NCBI GenBank assembly: GCA_963745945.1
Contig: CAVUZG010000004.1
Span: 1,984,001-2,048,000 of the forward strand
Source of the DNA: DATFVA01 sp963745945
GTDB taxonomy: Bacteria > Bacteroidota > Ignavibacteria > Ignavibacteriales > Ignavibacteriaceae
Direction: 5' to 3'
Length of the DNA stretch: 64,000 nucleotides
Part shown: piece by piece, positions 18,760 through 28,084 of the stretch
How the letters are laid out: the number at the start of each line of letters is the position of its first letter
Position numbering within the stretch: the stretch's first letter is position 1
Position numbers and translations under genes: made by a program
The notes under the pieces: generated by a model
Databases searched by the model: none
What the model saw: only the letters and a program-made list of their open reading frames with translations
Told to the model about the DNA's origin: nothing

Positions 18760-19269
18760 TTATTTTTTTGTAAAAGTAAAATTTACAGTATTACCATCAA
18801 CTAGAAAATGAGCAGTACCGGATATTTTTTTCATATCATCCGATAATTTTACATTGTATGATGTTTCATACCTGCTTTTAGCCCCATCTTTCATGGTCAA
18901 TATATTTGTCTCAGGATTATATGTACCAATTACAGTTTTGTTCATTGGTTCACGATAGGCTACCGAAAGGGATGCTTTAAAGTTTTCATCTTGCTGTTCA
19001 GTAACCTTTAGGGTCGCTCCGTGAGATTGAAATTTGCCCGTCCATGTTCCGGTTAAATCGGGATACTGTTTTGTTGTATCCGCCATAGTTGTTGAATCGG
19101 GACCGGTTTGTTCTGAAGTACCCATGCTTGTAGTATCCTTCGAATTTGTTGTCCCTTCCGGTTTTTCTGCTTTCTTTTCACATCCGGCAGAGAGAACGAA
19201 AACCGAAAGTATAAGAATAGAGACAGATATATATTTTCTGAAAGATGCTTTGTATTCTGATTTGAACAT
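18760..19269 (-). CDS. Small lipoprotein of unknown function
   Basis: The 169-residue product has a lipoprotein signal with lipobox LSAGC and a long, low-complexity Thr/Ser/Asp/Lys linker (residues 30-70). A compact beta-rich domain with LTGTWTGKFQSHGATLKV and KISGTAHFLVDGNTVNF follows. That domain resembles small lipocalin-like DUF folds that test for additive strands, but I cannot name a family. It is likely cotranscribed with the PEGA lipoprotein 24 bases downstream. Confidence 0.7.
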   Translation of the reverse strand: MFKSEYKASFRKYISVSILILSVFVLSAGCEKKAEKPEGTTNSKDTTSMGTSEQTGPDSTTMADTTKQYPDLTGTWTGKFQSHGATLKVTEQQDENFKASLSVAYREPMNKTVIGTYNPETNILTMKDGAKSRYETSYNVKLSDDMKKISGTAHFLVDGNTVNFTFTKK

Positions 19270-19513
19270 CTTAACTCCTTAAATTAAAATAAATTGTGAT
19301 TTTTTTTGAAGTAATGAAAGTTAATCAAATATATGTTAGTTTGCTATGTTAAGTTCATCAATAAAATATTATGTGATATAGCTCGGAAACAGTTTAAAGT
19401 GAAGAATAGTTCATTTTAATGCATTTTTATGCTAAAATTATTAAAAAGCAGGGTAATCCTGATAAAAACCCTTAGCTAACAACTGCTATAAAATTAATCT
19501 GATTTTTTGGGGG

Positions 19514-19699
19514 ATGAAAAGTAATTATTCTTTTTTACTTCAGAAATACATTTCTTTATTGATTGAACAAAAAAGGTATAAAGAGCTTGATGATTTATCC
19601 AATGCTTATCAGGATAATAAAAATGTTCTGAAAAAAATAAATGAAATTAAATCCGGGCTAATTAAACAATCTAAAAATCCGGACAATACTAAATCATAA
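19514..19699 (+). CDS. Small hypothetical protein
   Basis: A 61-codon frame preceded by TGGGGG encodes a charged, helical peptide (YISLLIEQKRYKELDDLSN), with the look of a single TPR-like hairpin. No family is recognised. It stands alone between convergent or divergent genes and could be spurious. Confidence 0.35.
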   Translation: MKSNYSFLLQKYISLLIEQKRYKELDDLSNAYQDNKNVLKKINEIKSGLIKQSKNPDNTKS

Positions 19700-19809
19700 A
19701 ATTATCAACCCAACCAGGGAAAGTAATGATTGTCTAATAATTCTAAAAGTAAATGCCCTTAATCAAACCCGGGGTTTTTAATTTTATTCTTTTTACTTAT
19801 TCGAAAAAG

Positions 19810-20184
19810 TTAAACAGAGTTAAAATGCTGTAGGTTGCTGATTATAGCCAATCCGAAAACAATCATGAAAACCACATACAGAGCAAAGATTACTATTGAT
19901 ATAATCAATAATACTTTTTGAATAAAGAAGAAACTGCTTTCTCTTTCCAAAGCCCGTTCAAGCATTATAGAATCCCCGGAATTCAGGTACATTTTAAAAG
20001 AGTCGGCTGATTCTCTAAGCCTTAATCCGCATATTATAAAAGGGATTCCTACTACTGCGCCTATAATTGTTAAGCACTCAATTGCACCAATAATAATATA
20101 GAAGATTCCGACAAAGCTCATGTCTCCGGTCATCTTGTTTACGATAATATGAAAACCCGGTGAAATAGTTTTTACATCGTCCAT
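19810..20184 (-). CDS. DUF5362-like membrane protein
   Basis: The 124-residue product has three hydrophobic stretches: residues 22-50 in two parts (MSFVGIFYIIIGAIECL and GAVVGIPFIICGLRLRESAD) and 88-115 (VLLIISIVIFALYVVFMIV). The order MTGDMSFVGIF followed by PFIICGLRLRESAD is typical of small inner-membrane proteins I associate with DUF5362. The function is unknown. A strong AGGAGA precedes the ATG. Confidence 0.65.
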   Translation of the reverse strand: MDDVKTISPGFHIIVNKMTGDMSFVGIFYIIIGAIECLTIIGAVVGIPFIICGLRLRESADSFKMYLNSGDSIMLERALERESSFFFIQKVLLIISIVIFALYVVFMIVFGLAIISNLQHFNSV

Positions 20185-20434
20185 TTTCTTCTCCTTTTTG
20201 TTAACTCTATGTTGTTCTATTCTCCAAAGCCAAACTAATATAACATAATCGTTGAACTAAGGATACTTTTATCATCTAAGATAGCAAGCCCGGCTTAGAG
20301 TTGCACAAAAAAATTCAGACAGTTTCGGTAGAACTTCCTGCATTTAGCGTAAATAATTACTTGTAAAAGTTACTCTTACCAAAATTGTCATTAAAAGAAA
20401 CCACAATTACTTTTTATTTATCTGATTCTTTCGG

Positions 20435-20451
20435 CTGGCACATTATTTTCT
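20435..20451 (+). promoter_or_regulatory. Possible sigma-54 promoter, pilin copy 1
   Basis: CTGGCAC with ATTAT and TTTTC after it resembles a -24/-12 sigma-54 promoter, with a good -24 half but T in place of the expected G at -12. The same sequence occurs at 21590-21606 before copy 2. Pilin genes are often sigma-54 dependent, and an NtrC-type activator lies at 39663. Confidence 0.3.
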
Positions 20452-20486
20452 TATTTATCTGCGTCTTTGAAATTCTGAAATAAAAT

Positions 20487-20600
20487 CGTTAAAACATCGT
20501 TAAAATGATTTTAATCCCGCTAAACGGGAGTACCGGTAAATTATTCTACGGAAGAAAACATTACCGGTAAATAAAAACGAGATACTTTATTAGTTAGCTG
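20487..20600 (+). ncRNA. Conserved structured 5' leader of pilin-like gene (copy 1)
   Basis: The leader has two direct ATCGTTAAAA repeats, a CCCGCTAAACGGG hairpin, and a long-range inverted pair TACCGGTAA and TTACCGGTA enclosing about 20 bases. The same elements are unchanged in copy 2 (about 21642-21753). It could be a riboswitch, a protein-binding leader or an mRNA stabiliser; no known riboswitch class was recognised. Confidence 0.35.
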
Positions 20601-20774
20601 TTATCATTTACTAAATATTTCATTTTAACCCAAAGTAATGATTGGCAGAAACAAAAAGAGAAGAATGGCACGAAAGCTGTTCAATGATAAACGAACTTAA
20701 AAAAATTTATTGATCGTAACTAATTTAATAAGAACACTAAATAATCTAATCACAACAATGTAAGGAGATCTGTA

Positions 20775-21159
20775 ATGGGTCAACAACAACTTCTCTTAAT
20801 CGTTCTTGGTGTAATCGTAGTCGGTATCGCAGTAGTAGTAGGTATTAACTTATTTAATGCTAATGCTGAAACTTCTACACAGGATTCAATAGTTTCACAA
20901 GGAACTAATATTGGTGCTATGGCACAGCAGTACTACAAGAAACCAACCTCTATGGGTGGTGGTGGCGGTTCATTCGCAGGGTTTGAAAGCACTAAGATTC
21001 CGGATCAGCTTTTAACTTCAACTGATGCTACACTTAGTATAGCCGCTGGTACAGCTACCTCTATAGTAATTACAGGTACACCAATTATCAACAAGTGGAT
21101 ATAACTGGACAGTTACTTGTACAGTAACACCAACAGGAATGACTTCTGTTGTAAACTAA
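20775..21159 (+). pseudogene. Type IV pilin-like protein, MGQQQ type, copy 1 (frameshift near C-terminus)
   Basis: The gene starts ATG after AAGGAGATCTGTA. It encodes MGQQQLLLIVLGVIVVGIAV, a hydrophobic helix directly after the start, then NLFNANAETSTQDSIVSQG, and a Gly-rich segment (SMGGGGGSFAGFE). The frame stops early at 21104, but removing one base near 21094 gives GYNWTVTCTVTPTGMTSVVN and a stop at 21159, for about 127 residues. The glycine at position 2 before a hydrophobic helix recalls a pilin cleavage site with a minimal leader, but the usual glutamate at +5 is absent. The nearby PilB/C/T/M/N/O/secretin genes support a filament subunit. Confidence 0.7.
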
Positions 21160-21183
21160 GAACCTGAAAAAGGTTTGATCTTT

Positions 21184-21215
21184 AAAGGCTGACTTACAAT
21201 GTCAGCCTTTTTTAT
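21184..21215 (+). terminator. Terminator after pilin copy 1
   Basis: AAAGGCTGAC and GTCAGCCTTT pair perfectly around a seven-base loop and are followed by TTTATTTT. It should make the pilin message mostly single-gene. Confidence 0.85.
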
Positions 21216-21298
21216 TTTAAATCAATACAACAGAGTTATTTCCGCTGGCATAAAAATAGTCTTGCCTTAATAATCATTTGAAAGTTAAAAATTCGTAA

Positions 21299-21516
21299 AT
21301 GTTAATTTCAGGCATTATATCAATTTTACAAATAACCATCTTACCCGGATTAGCTGTAATTAAATTTATTACGTATAAAACCCGATACAGCTATCCAGAA
21401 ATGGTTGTATATCTTTTCATTCAGCCTTTTTATTAATTATTGCCTGGTGACCACCCTAACCCTTTTTTCATTTTATACGGTTACTGTTCTATGGGGAATA
21501 GTAATAACTGAAATGC
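21299..21516 (+). pseudogene. Truncated first copy of the membrane-protein gene
   Basis: From an ATG at 21299 the sequence follows the start of the gene at 22512 (for example CCCGATACAGCTAT and TTAATTATTGCCTGGT are shared), but it ends abruptly at the duplication joint at 21516. It also differs by an extra base near 21365. It is a by-product of the tandem duplication. The rest of 21217-21928 is the second copy of the pilin leader. Confidence 0.75.
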
Positions 21517-21928
21517 TGTAAAAGTTACTCTTACCAAAATTGTCATTAAAAGAAACCACAATTACTTTTTATTTATCTGATTCTTTCGGCTGGCACATTA
21601 TTTTCTTATTTATCTGCGTCTTTGAAATTCTGAAATAAAATCGTTAAAACATCGTTAAAATGATTTTAATCCCGCTAAACGGGAGTACCGGTAAATTATT
21701 CTACGGAAGAAAACATTACCGGTAAATAAAAACGAGATCTTTATTAGTTAGCTGTCATCATTTACTTAATATTTCATTTTAGCCCAAAGTAGTGGTTGGT
21801 AGAAACAAAAAGAGAAGAATGGCACGAAACCTGTTCAATGATAAACGAACTTAAAAAAATTTATTGATCGTAACTAATTTAATAAGAACACTAAATAAAC
21901 TAATCACAACAATATAAGGAGATCTGTA

Positions 21929-22335
21929 ATGGGTCAACAACAACTTCTCTTAATCGTTCTTGGTGTAATCGTAGTCGGTATCGCAGTAGTAGTAGGTATT
22001 AACTTATTTAATGCTAATGCTGAAACCTCTACACAGGATTCAATAGTTTCACAGGGAACCAATATTGGAGCAATGGCTCAGCAGTACTTACAAGAAACCC
22101 ACTCTCTATGGGTGGTGGCGGAAATTCATTTCGTTGGATTTTGATACTAAAGTATGGCCAAACCTCCCTGCAAATCTTACTACATCTACTGATGCCGACT
22201 GGGCAATAACTAGCGCTGGTACAGTTCTACTGGTATAGAATTCACTGCTACACCATGATGCAGGTTTAGGTTATAATTGGACTGTTAATAACAACTGTTA
22301 CACCCACTGGAATTGACATCAGCAGTAACAGCTAA
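21929..22335 (+). pseudogene. Type IV pilin-like protein, MGQQQ type, copy 2 (several frameshifts)
   Basis: The first 53 residues are the same as in copy 1. The frame is then lost near 22088. Removing single bases near 22088, 22105, 22133 and 22142 restores YYKKPT, MGGGGNSF, VGFDTKVWPNLPANLTTSTD and later GYNWTV and VTPTG, ending about 22335. The tail therefore differs in sequence from copy 1, while its plan is the same. Either two subunit variants exist or one copy is decaying; error in the sequence is possible. Confidence 0.65.
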
Positions 22336-22363
22336 GCTCCATAGTCCCCATTTAATTTTTAAA

Positions 22364-22396
22364 AGAGGCTGTACTGAAAAGAGCAGCCTTTTTTAT
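22364..22396 (+). terminator. Terminator after pilin copy 2
   Basis: AGGCTG and CAGCCT form a stem around a 12-base loop and are followed by TTTTTTATTTT, in the same relative place as the terminator after copy 1. Confidence 0.75.
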
Positions 22397-22511
22397 TTTA
22401 AACAAATCCCATTCTTACATTTAGCTCAAAATATCTTCCCAATTTAATTGCTGGCATCAAAATGGTTTTATCTTAATAAATTTTATTTAACAGAAAAATG
22501 AAGATTAAGGG

Positions 22512-24300
22512 ATGTTAATTTTAGGTATTATATCAATTCTTCAGATAACCATCTTCCCTGGATTAGCTGTAATTAGTTTATTACGTATAAAACCCGATAC
22601 AGCTATTCAAAAATGGTTATACATATTTTCATTCAGCCTTTTTATTAATTATTGCCTGGTAACCGTCTTAACCCTTTTTTCATTTTATACAGTTACGGTT
22701 TTATGGGGAATAGTAATAATTGAAATATTGTTTCTCCTGATTTTTTACAGGGGCGAATTCAAAATATTTGTTTCCCGGAATTAAAATCAGTGAGAGTTTC
22801 CTCAGGCTGAAAATATTTATAGTTAATAGTTCTCCCGTAAACAAAATTCTATTAATCATTTCCGGAATAATATTGTTATTCTACTGCTCGGTTTTTTTAG
22901 CGAATATAGGAACAATTTTTTACTTTATTGATACTGTAAATAATTATGAATGGAACCGATGGGCTATTGATTTTGCTAATAACATCCTCCCAAAATATTC
23001 TTCTCATTTCCCCCAATTAATTCCGGCCAACTGGTCTATTTGTTACGTCTTAATTGACAAAATGGATGTACACTTTTTTCCTAAAGCTATAATGCCGTTA
23101 TTTCTTATAAGTAACCTTTTAATTTTTTTAGATCTTGCATCTGACCAAAAAGAAATAATGTTTTCCTCGTTGGGATGATTATTTACGGACTGTTTGCACC
23201 AATCTTTTACTCAGTTGTGTTTATTGCGTGGCGGTAATGCAGATGTCCCCGTATCATTTTTTGCTTTCTTAACATTTTATGCCGTTTGTAAAATTTTCTC
23301 CTGCTTTAAATACGGGTACAAAGAGATTATATATCATTTCCTGAAGATTATACCGGCACAAAAAGAAGGTATTATTAATAAATTATCTGCTTGTGTTTTT
23401 GTTTGCTTCGATGGCAGCTTCAACAAAACTGGCAGGTTTTTATACTTTTATTATAACTTCATTTATTTTAATTGTTTTTTTGTTTCTAAGTAGAAAAAGA
23501 TTAAATAATATTGATTTGTTCAGGATTTTATTATCTGCAATTGTTATTAGTATGCTCTTTCCCTTTTATGGTATTTCAAATCCCCTGCAGTATATGTATT
23601 CCGGATTAAATCAACCTGAGTATCTATCTCCTGAAGGTACATTCACTATTGTCGGCAGAGCATCTAAAATTACTTTACTATAATTTCGGATTACCGGTAT
23701 GTGTGCTTTCTTTATACTTACTATTACAGCAAGTTTTTTTGAGAAGAAGACACGTTTAATTTCATTGGTGATGATAATAATTCCATTCTCCCTTTGGATT
23801 ATTAAATACAGTGCTGACTTCAGAAACCTAAGTTTTGTCGTTCCTTTTTTATCTGTCTCATCCGCATTCGGGCTTTATAAAATAATCAGCTTATTTAAAT
23901 ATTCAATCTTAACTCGGGAAATAGAAAACCCAATTACACCAGGTGATAACAAGGGTTCAATCAGCAAAAAAGAAAAATACTATTCTATTATTGTCGTCAA
24001 TTATGTCGGGAATGACTCTATTGTATCGTAATGTCTCAGACAAATTCTATCAACTAGCTTTACAACGTATATCAATTTATCCATAAATATTATTTTCAAA
24101 GCAATAGAATAGTTTACTTCATTGAATACGATCTTTTGCTGCATGTGGATTTCTATCAAAGAATATTTATAGCAATGTTCATCCTCCTTTTTGTTTTGGC
24201 AATTTAATGATATTAATAAAAATGCGCATATAGTGTAATAATCGCACTAATATTATTCACCAGCAGTTTTACTGAATTTTACATCATTAAAAGAAAATGA
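22512..24300 (+). pseudogene. Multi-membrane-span protein, possibly GT-C glycosyltransferase-like, many frameshifts
   Basis: Open pieces at 22512-22784, 22768-23178, 23194-23493, 23393-23683 and 23699-24031, and a further stretch to 24300, join into one protein of about 590 residues when single bases are removed between them. It has around a dozen hydrophobic helices. The loop WNRWAIDFANNILP followed by LIPANWSICYVLID after the first few helices, and AWRGNADVPVSFFAFL later, resemble integral-membrane sugar transferases of the GT-C fold, but I cannot see a decisive catalytic motif. Its position before the filament assembly genes could mean it modifies the pilin; this is inference. Confidence 0.5.
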
Positions 24301-24639
24301 TATTAGTTAATTATCAGAAAGAATGTTTTAACAAGGTTGAAGCCCGGAATTACTATGGTTGGATCAAAATGATTGTGGGTGGTCCGGATGTCATTAAATC
24401 AGGTAAACACTAATTTCAAAGAAATATTGAACGATAAAATTCCCCGTGAAATTAATTTTAAATATGTGGAAAAGATTACAAAATCGTCTCTTTAGAAAAA
24501 ATAAAGACACCAAACTATAAACTATTTTTAAAAGCTGAGTATCTGGATGAAGAGACCAAGAAGTTATATAAAAATAAAAATTGAAAGCAGGGAGTACACG
24601 AGGCTTTTAGATGACAGCGATTATTATTTATCTTTGTAG
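24297..24639 (+). pseudogene. Small protein of unknown function, frameshifted
   Basis: An ATG overlapping the end of the membrane-protein gene reads MILVNYQKECFNKVEARNYY and then GWIKMIVGGPDVIKSG. After removal of an A near 24410 it continues NTNFKEILNDKIPREINFKY. With two more small indels it ends TRLLDDSDYYLSL at a TAG at 24639, giving about 110 residues. It has no signal peptide or membrane span, and I do not recognise it. The remaining 24640-24865 holds only weak, low-confidence frames. Confidence 0.4.
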
Positions 24640-24865
24640 TAAATCCCATATGAAGACTACTCTATTCACCATTTCACAGCATCACCTCGATGCAGTGTCT
24701 GTTAGTACTTCCTTCCCCAATAAACAAAATTTACATGTATCAATACTATGTAATTCTTTCAAAAACACTCTCCTTTTAAAGAATTTAAACGTAATAAAAC
24801 AGTGGTTTATTCTGGAACAGGATTTGCTTAAAAACAAATATTATTAAAAAAAATAGAAAAATAAC

Positions 24866-26233
24866 ATGGTAGAACTAAAATTTACTGCAGAAAAGTTAAA
24901 CGGACAGGCTATCAATGGCTCGCTTTCAGCTAATACCTTTTCAGAAGGAAAGAAAAAAATACAGCGGCTCGCTGAAAAGAATCAACTGAAAATAAGATTG
25001 ATTGAAAAAAAATCGACTTTTCTATACAAGGTTAGAAAAGGAAATGATAAGCCAATTACAGGAGAACAAAAGGCTTATACCAAGAAGGAAGTGGAAGATG
25101 CTCTTTCAAGACTTGGCTACCAGGTTATGTCTGTTAATAAAAAGTTATTGGACTATCAGAGGAAACCTCCAACCTCTGAAATAGTGACCTTTGTGAAAAT
25201 CAGCTCAGAGCTTCTTGATCAGAAATTGCCGTTTAATGAAGTTCTTACTCTACTTATGAATGATACGGAAAATAAAACTTTAAGGGATACTCTAAAAGAA
25301 ATAAACAATGATTTGAAAAAAGGTGCGGACAGTGAAGCAACCTTCCTGAAATATCAGAATGTATTTGGAAAGTTTACGGCATACATGCTTGGGCTTGCAT
25401 CAAAAAGCGGTAATATGGCAGAGATCTATAAAGCAACTGCTAAATTCCTTGAAAGAAGACAGGAATTTAAAAAGAGTTTGCGAAGTGCTTTAATTACTCC
25501 TTTGGTAACGATCTTCGTACTATTTCTAGCCGTAATATTTTATGTGGCTTATATATTCCCTGAAACTGCAAAGTTATTTGTAAGATTTAAAATTGAACTT
25601 CCTCCTATGACTGCATTTACTTTAAAGATGAGCGACTTTATGATTGACCATATGTATGTACTTATGGCATTATGTATAATTCCGCCAATCATATTATGGA
25701 AATGGGCAACCTCAAAAAAAGGTGCGGTTGTTTTCCAGCGTATTCTTTTTCAGCTTCCTCTTGTAGGTAATCTTATTCACAAAACTGCAATAGAAGTCTA
25801 CTGCCGAGTATTTTACACTTTATATAGTGGGTCCGCTGAGAGTATTGAGCCAATTAGGATAGCTTCAGAAGCTGCCGGGAACAAATATTTTGAAGAAAGA
25901 ATAAAAAACGTAGCTATTCCTTTAATGGTTAAAAAAGGCGTAGGAATTACCGACGCTTTTGCAGCATCAGGTGTTTTTACCGAAACAGCTCTATCAAGAC
26001 TTCATTCCGGAGAAGAAACAGGAACTATAAAAAACACATCTCTTCAGCTTGCAAACTACTATGAAAGTGAAACTGTATATAAACTTAAAAACTTCATAGA
26101 GATTGTCCAGGTTGTTATTGCAATGATCATTATGGTTGTAATGATTCTCTTGACTTTGGTTTCTGCAGAAACAGCGACTGTTCACCCCAAGACTCCGGGA
26201 ATGGCAAATAATATATACTACTATGCAGAGTGA
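24866..26233 (+). CDS. pilC: Type IV filament inner-membrane platform protein (PilC/GspF family)
   Basis: The 455-residue product is the polytopic platform of type IV pilus and type II secretion machines. Its first 110 residues are an unusual soluble region with two similar halves (EGKKKIQRLAEKNQ and TKKEVEDALSRLGYQV). Two GspF domains follow, with FVKISSELLDQKLPFNEVL near 120 and VYCRVFYTLYSGSAESIEPI near 310, and membrane helices near 215-240, 265-285 and 415-440. Its length is somewhat greater than usual because of the N-terminal part. Seven bases separate it from pilB. Confidence 0.9.
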   Translation: MVELKFTAEKLNGQAINGSLSANTFSEGKKKIQRLAEKNQLKIRLIEKKSTFLYKVRKGNDKPITGEQKAYTKKEVEDALSRLGYQVMSVNKKLLDYQRKPPTSEIVTFVKISSELLDQKLPFNEVLTLLMNDTENKTLRDTLKEINNDLKKGADSEATFLKYQNVFGKFTAYMLGLASKSGNMAEIYKATAKFLERRQEFKKSLRSALITPLVTIFVLFLAVIFYVAYIFPETAKLFVRFKIELPPMTAFTLKMSDFMIDHMYVLMALCIIPPIILWKWATSKKGAVVFQRILFQLPLVGNLIHKTAIEVYCRVFYTLYSGSAESIEPIRIASEAAGNKYFEERIKNVAIPLMVKKGVGITDAFAASGVFTETALSRLHSGEETGTIKNTSLQLANYYESETVYKLKNFIEIVQVVIAMIIMVVMILLTLVSAETATVHPKTPGMANNIYYYAE

Positions 26234-26239
26234 CAAAGT

Positions 26240-28031
26240 ATGATTGAGACAAATCTTGAGATGACCGATAAAATCGGTTTTCTGCTTTTCAAAAAAGGAA
26301 TTATTGATGCAGCTACTTTGGAGAAAGCTCTCAATGCTAAGAATAACGATAACCACAAAGTAAAAAGAAACCTTGCTCAGATTCTTGTACAGGATTTTGG
26401 TTATGAACACGATACTATATTCAGAGAAGTAGCAATTTTATATGCCTTCAGAGAACTCGATACCCGCCCGGAAGATATTCCTCCATAACAGATTAGAATC
26501 AATAAAGCATATGATAACGAGCTCTGGTGATACTCTTAAAAACCAGATGCTCGAACATAAAATTATTCCGTTCATGTATGATGAACGTTTAAAAGACAAA
26601 TTAATTCTTGCAGCAATTGATCCGACAGACCGTAACATTCCTAAAATTGCATTTGGATTAAATGCTAAGAAATATGAAATAATTTTTATACGTAAAAAAG
26701 ATTACGAAAAACTGATCTCAACAATCCTTCCTCCTGAAAATGTTTACTTAAAAATGATGGAGGAAATGGATCTTGAAATTAAAATTGATGATGATGAACC
26801 TGGTTTTGATGAAGATGAACTTGATTCCGAAATAAATAAGAGTGCATTAATAAATCTTGTTGAAGCCGCCTTGGTAGAAGGTGTCAGAAAAGGGGCAAGT
26901 GATATTCATTTTGTTCCTAAAGTTGGAAACAAGACCGAAATATTATTCAGAGTTGACGGAAACCTTCAGTTCTGGCATGTACAGGATGGAACATTACCAG
27001 AGGCTGTAGTTGCAGTTGTTAAAGACAGATCAAAAGGAATGGATAGATTTGAAAGAGAACGCGCGCAGGATGGTTTTATCCAAAGAGAAATTGACGGGCA
27101 CGTTATACGCTACAGGGTTTCTGTTCTTCCTATGGTTGGAACGGAACTAAAGAACAAATTTGAAAGTGTGGTAATCAGAATACTTGACGATAGGAAGGTT
27201 ATCACCGATCTCGATAAGCTGGGATTAGTAGGCTATACAAAACAAGCTTTCTTAAAAGCGATTAATCAACCGCAGGGAATGGTAATATTAACCGGACCTA
27301 CTGGAAGTGGTAAAAGTACAACTCTGGTTGCAGCACTTTACCAGGTTATAGATCCGTCACTTAATGTTTTAACAGTTGAAGATCCTGTTGAATATGTTAT
27401 CCAGGGAGCAAGACAGTTAAAGATTGGTTATAAGATGAATTTCGAACAGGCAATAAGATCGATACTTCGTCACGATCCCGATGTTGTGCTTGTGGGTGAA
27501 ATGAGAGATAAAGAGACTGCAGAGGTTGCAATTAAACTTGCAAACACCGGTCACTTAACCTTTTCAACGCTCCATACTAACGACGCACCAAGTGCGGTTT
27601 CCCGTTTATACAAAATGGGTATAGAACCTTTCCTTATCGCTTACGCTATTAATATTATTGTAGCTCAGCGCCTGGTAAGAAGTTTATGTAATAATTGCAA
27701 GAGAAGAGTGGTAAATTTTGACGAAGCCTTAATGATTGCCGCTGGCCTGAATATTGAAGAATGGAAGAATTATACAATATATGAAGCTAAAGGCTGTGAT
27801 AAATGTAATGGGACTGGATATAAAGGAAGATTAGCTATTCATGAAGCGTTATACTTCACAAAAGGAATCAGACAAGCAATTGTTCGTTCTGGTATTGAAG
27901 TTGATGAAGAAAAGATAAGAGAGCAGGCAAAGAAAGATGGTACTCTTACACTTAGAGATTCAGGACTTGATAAAGTGAAATTAGGACTAACATCATTACA
28001 GGAAGTTATAGCAGCAACAAGTGATGAATAA
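26240..28031 (+). pseudogene. pilB: Type IV pilus assembly ATPase (PilB/GspE family), one frameshift
   Basis: The N-terminal part (26240-26488) and the main part (26442-28031) join by removal of one base near 26487 (DIPPNRLESIKHMI) into about 597 residues. The order is an MshEN-like N-domain (IGFLLFKKGIIDAATLEKAL), the N2 domain, Walker A GPTGSGKSTT, the Asp box, Walker B VVLVGEMRDKETAE, and a tetracysteine zinc site (CNNCKRR and CDKCNGTGYKGR). It powers filament extension in the cytoplasm, beneath PilC. All catalytic motifs are intact in the downstream frame, so if the break is real only the N-domain is lost. Confidence 0.88.
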
Positions 28032-28084
28032 AAAACAATAAAGAAATTAACATAAGATCAAATAATAATTTTTCAGAATTAATA

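Larger units (their letters stand above)
20362..22730 (+). repeat. Tandem direct duplication of about 1.15 kb (leader, pilin-like gene, start of membrane gene)
   Basis: Unit one spans 20362-21516 and unit two 21517-22730, joined at TGTAAAAGTTACTC. The first roughly 210 bases of the untranslated leader are identical in both, and the whole 412-base leader differs at about ten positions. The first 52 codons of the pilin-like gene give the same protein in both units. The trailing piece of the membrane-protein gene is more diverged. The duplication left a truncated first copy of that membrane gene at 21299. Confidence 0.9.

Noticed and set aside
21246..21266. TGGCAT site after pilin copy 1 as another sigma-54 promoter
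   Set aside because: The following TTGC is at the wrong distance and the site is not kept after copy 2.
24611..24847. 78-codon frame before pilC
   Set aside because: Composition is unlike a real protein, and its front overlaps the end of the better-supported broken gene at 24297-24639.
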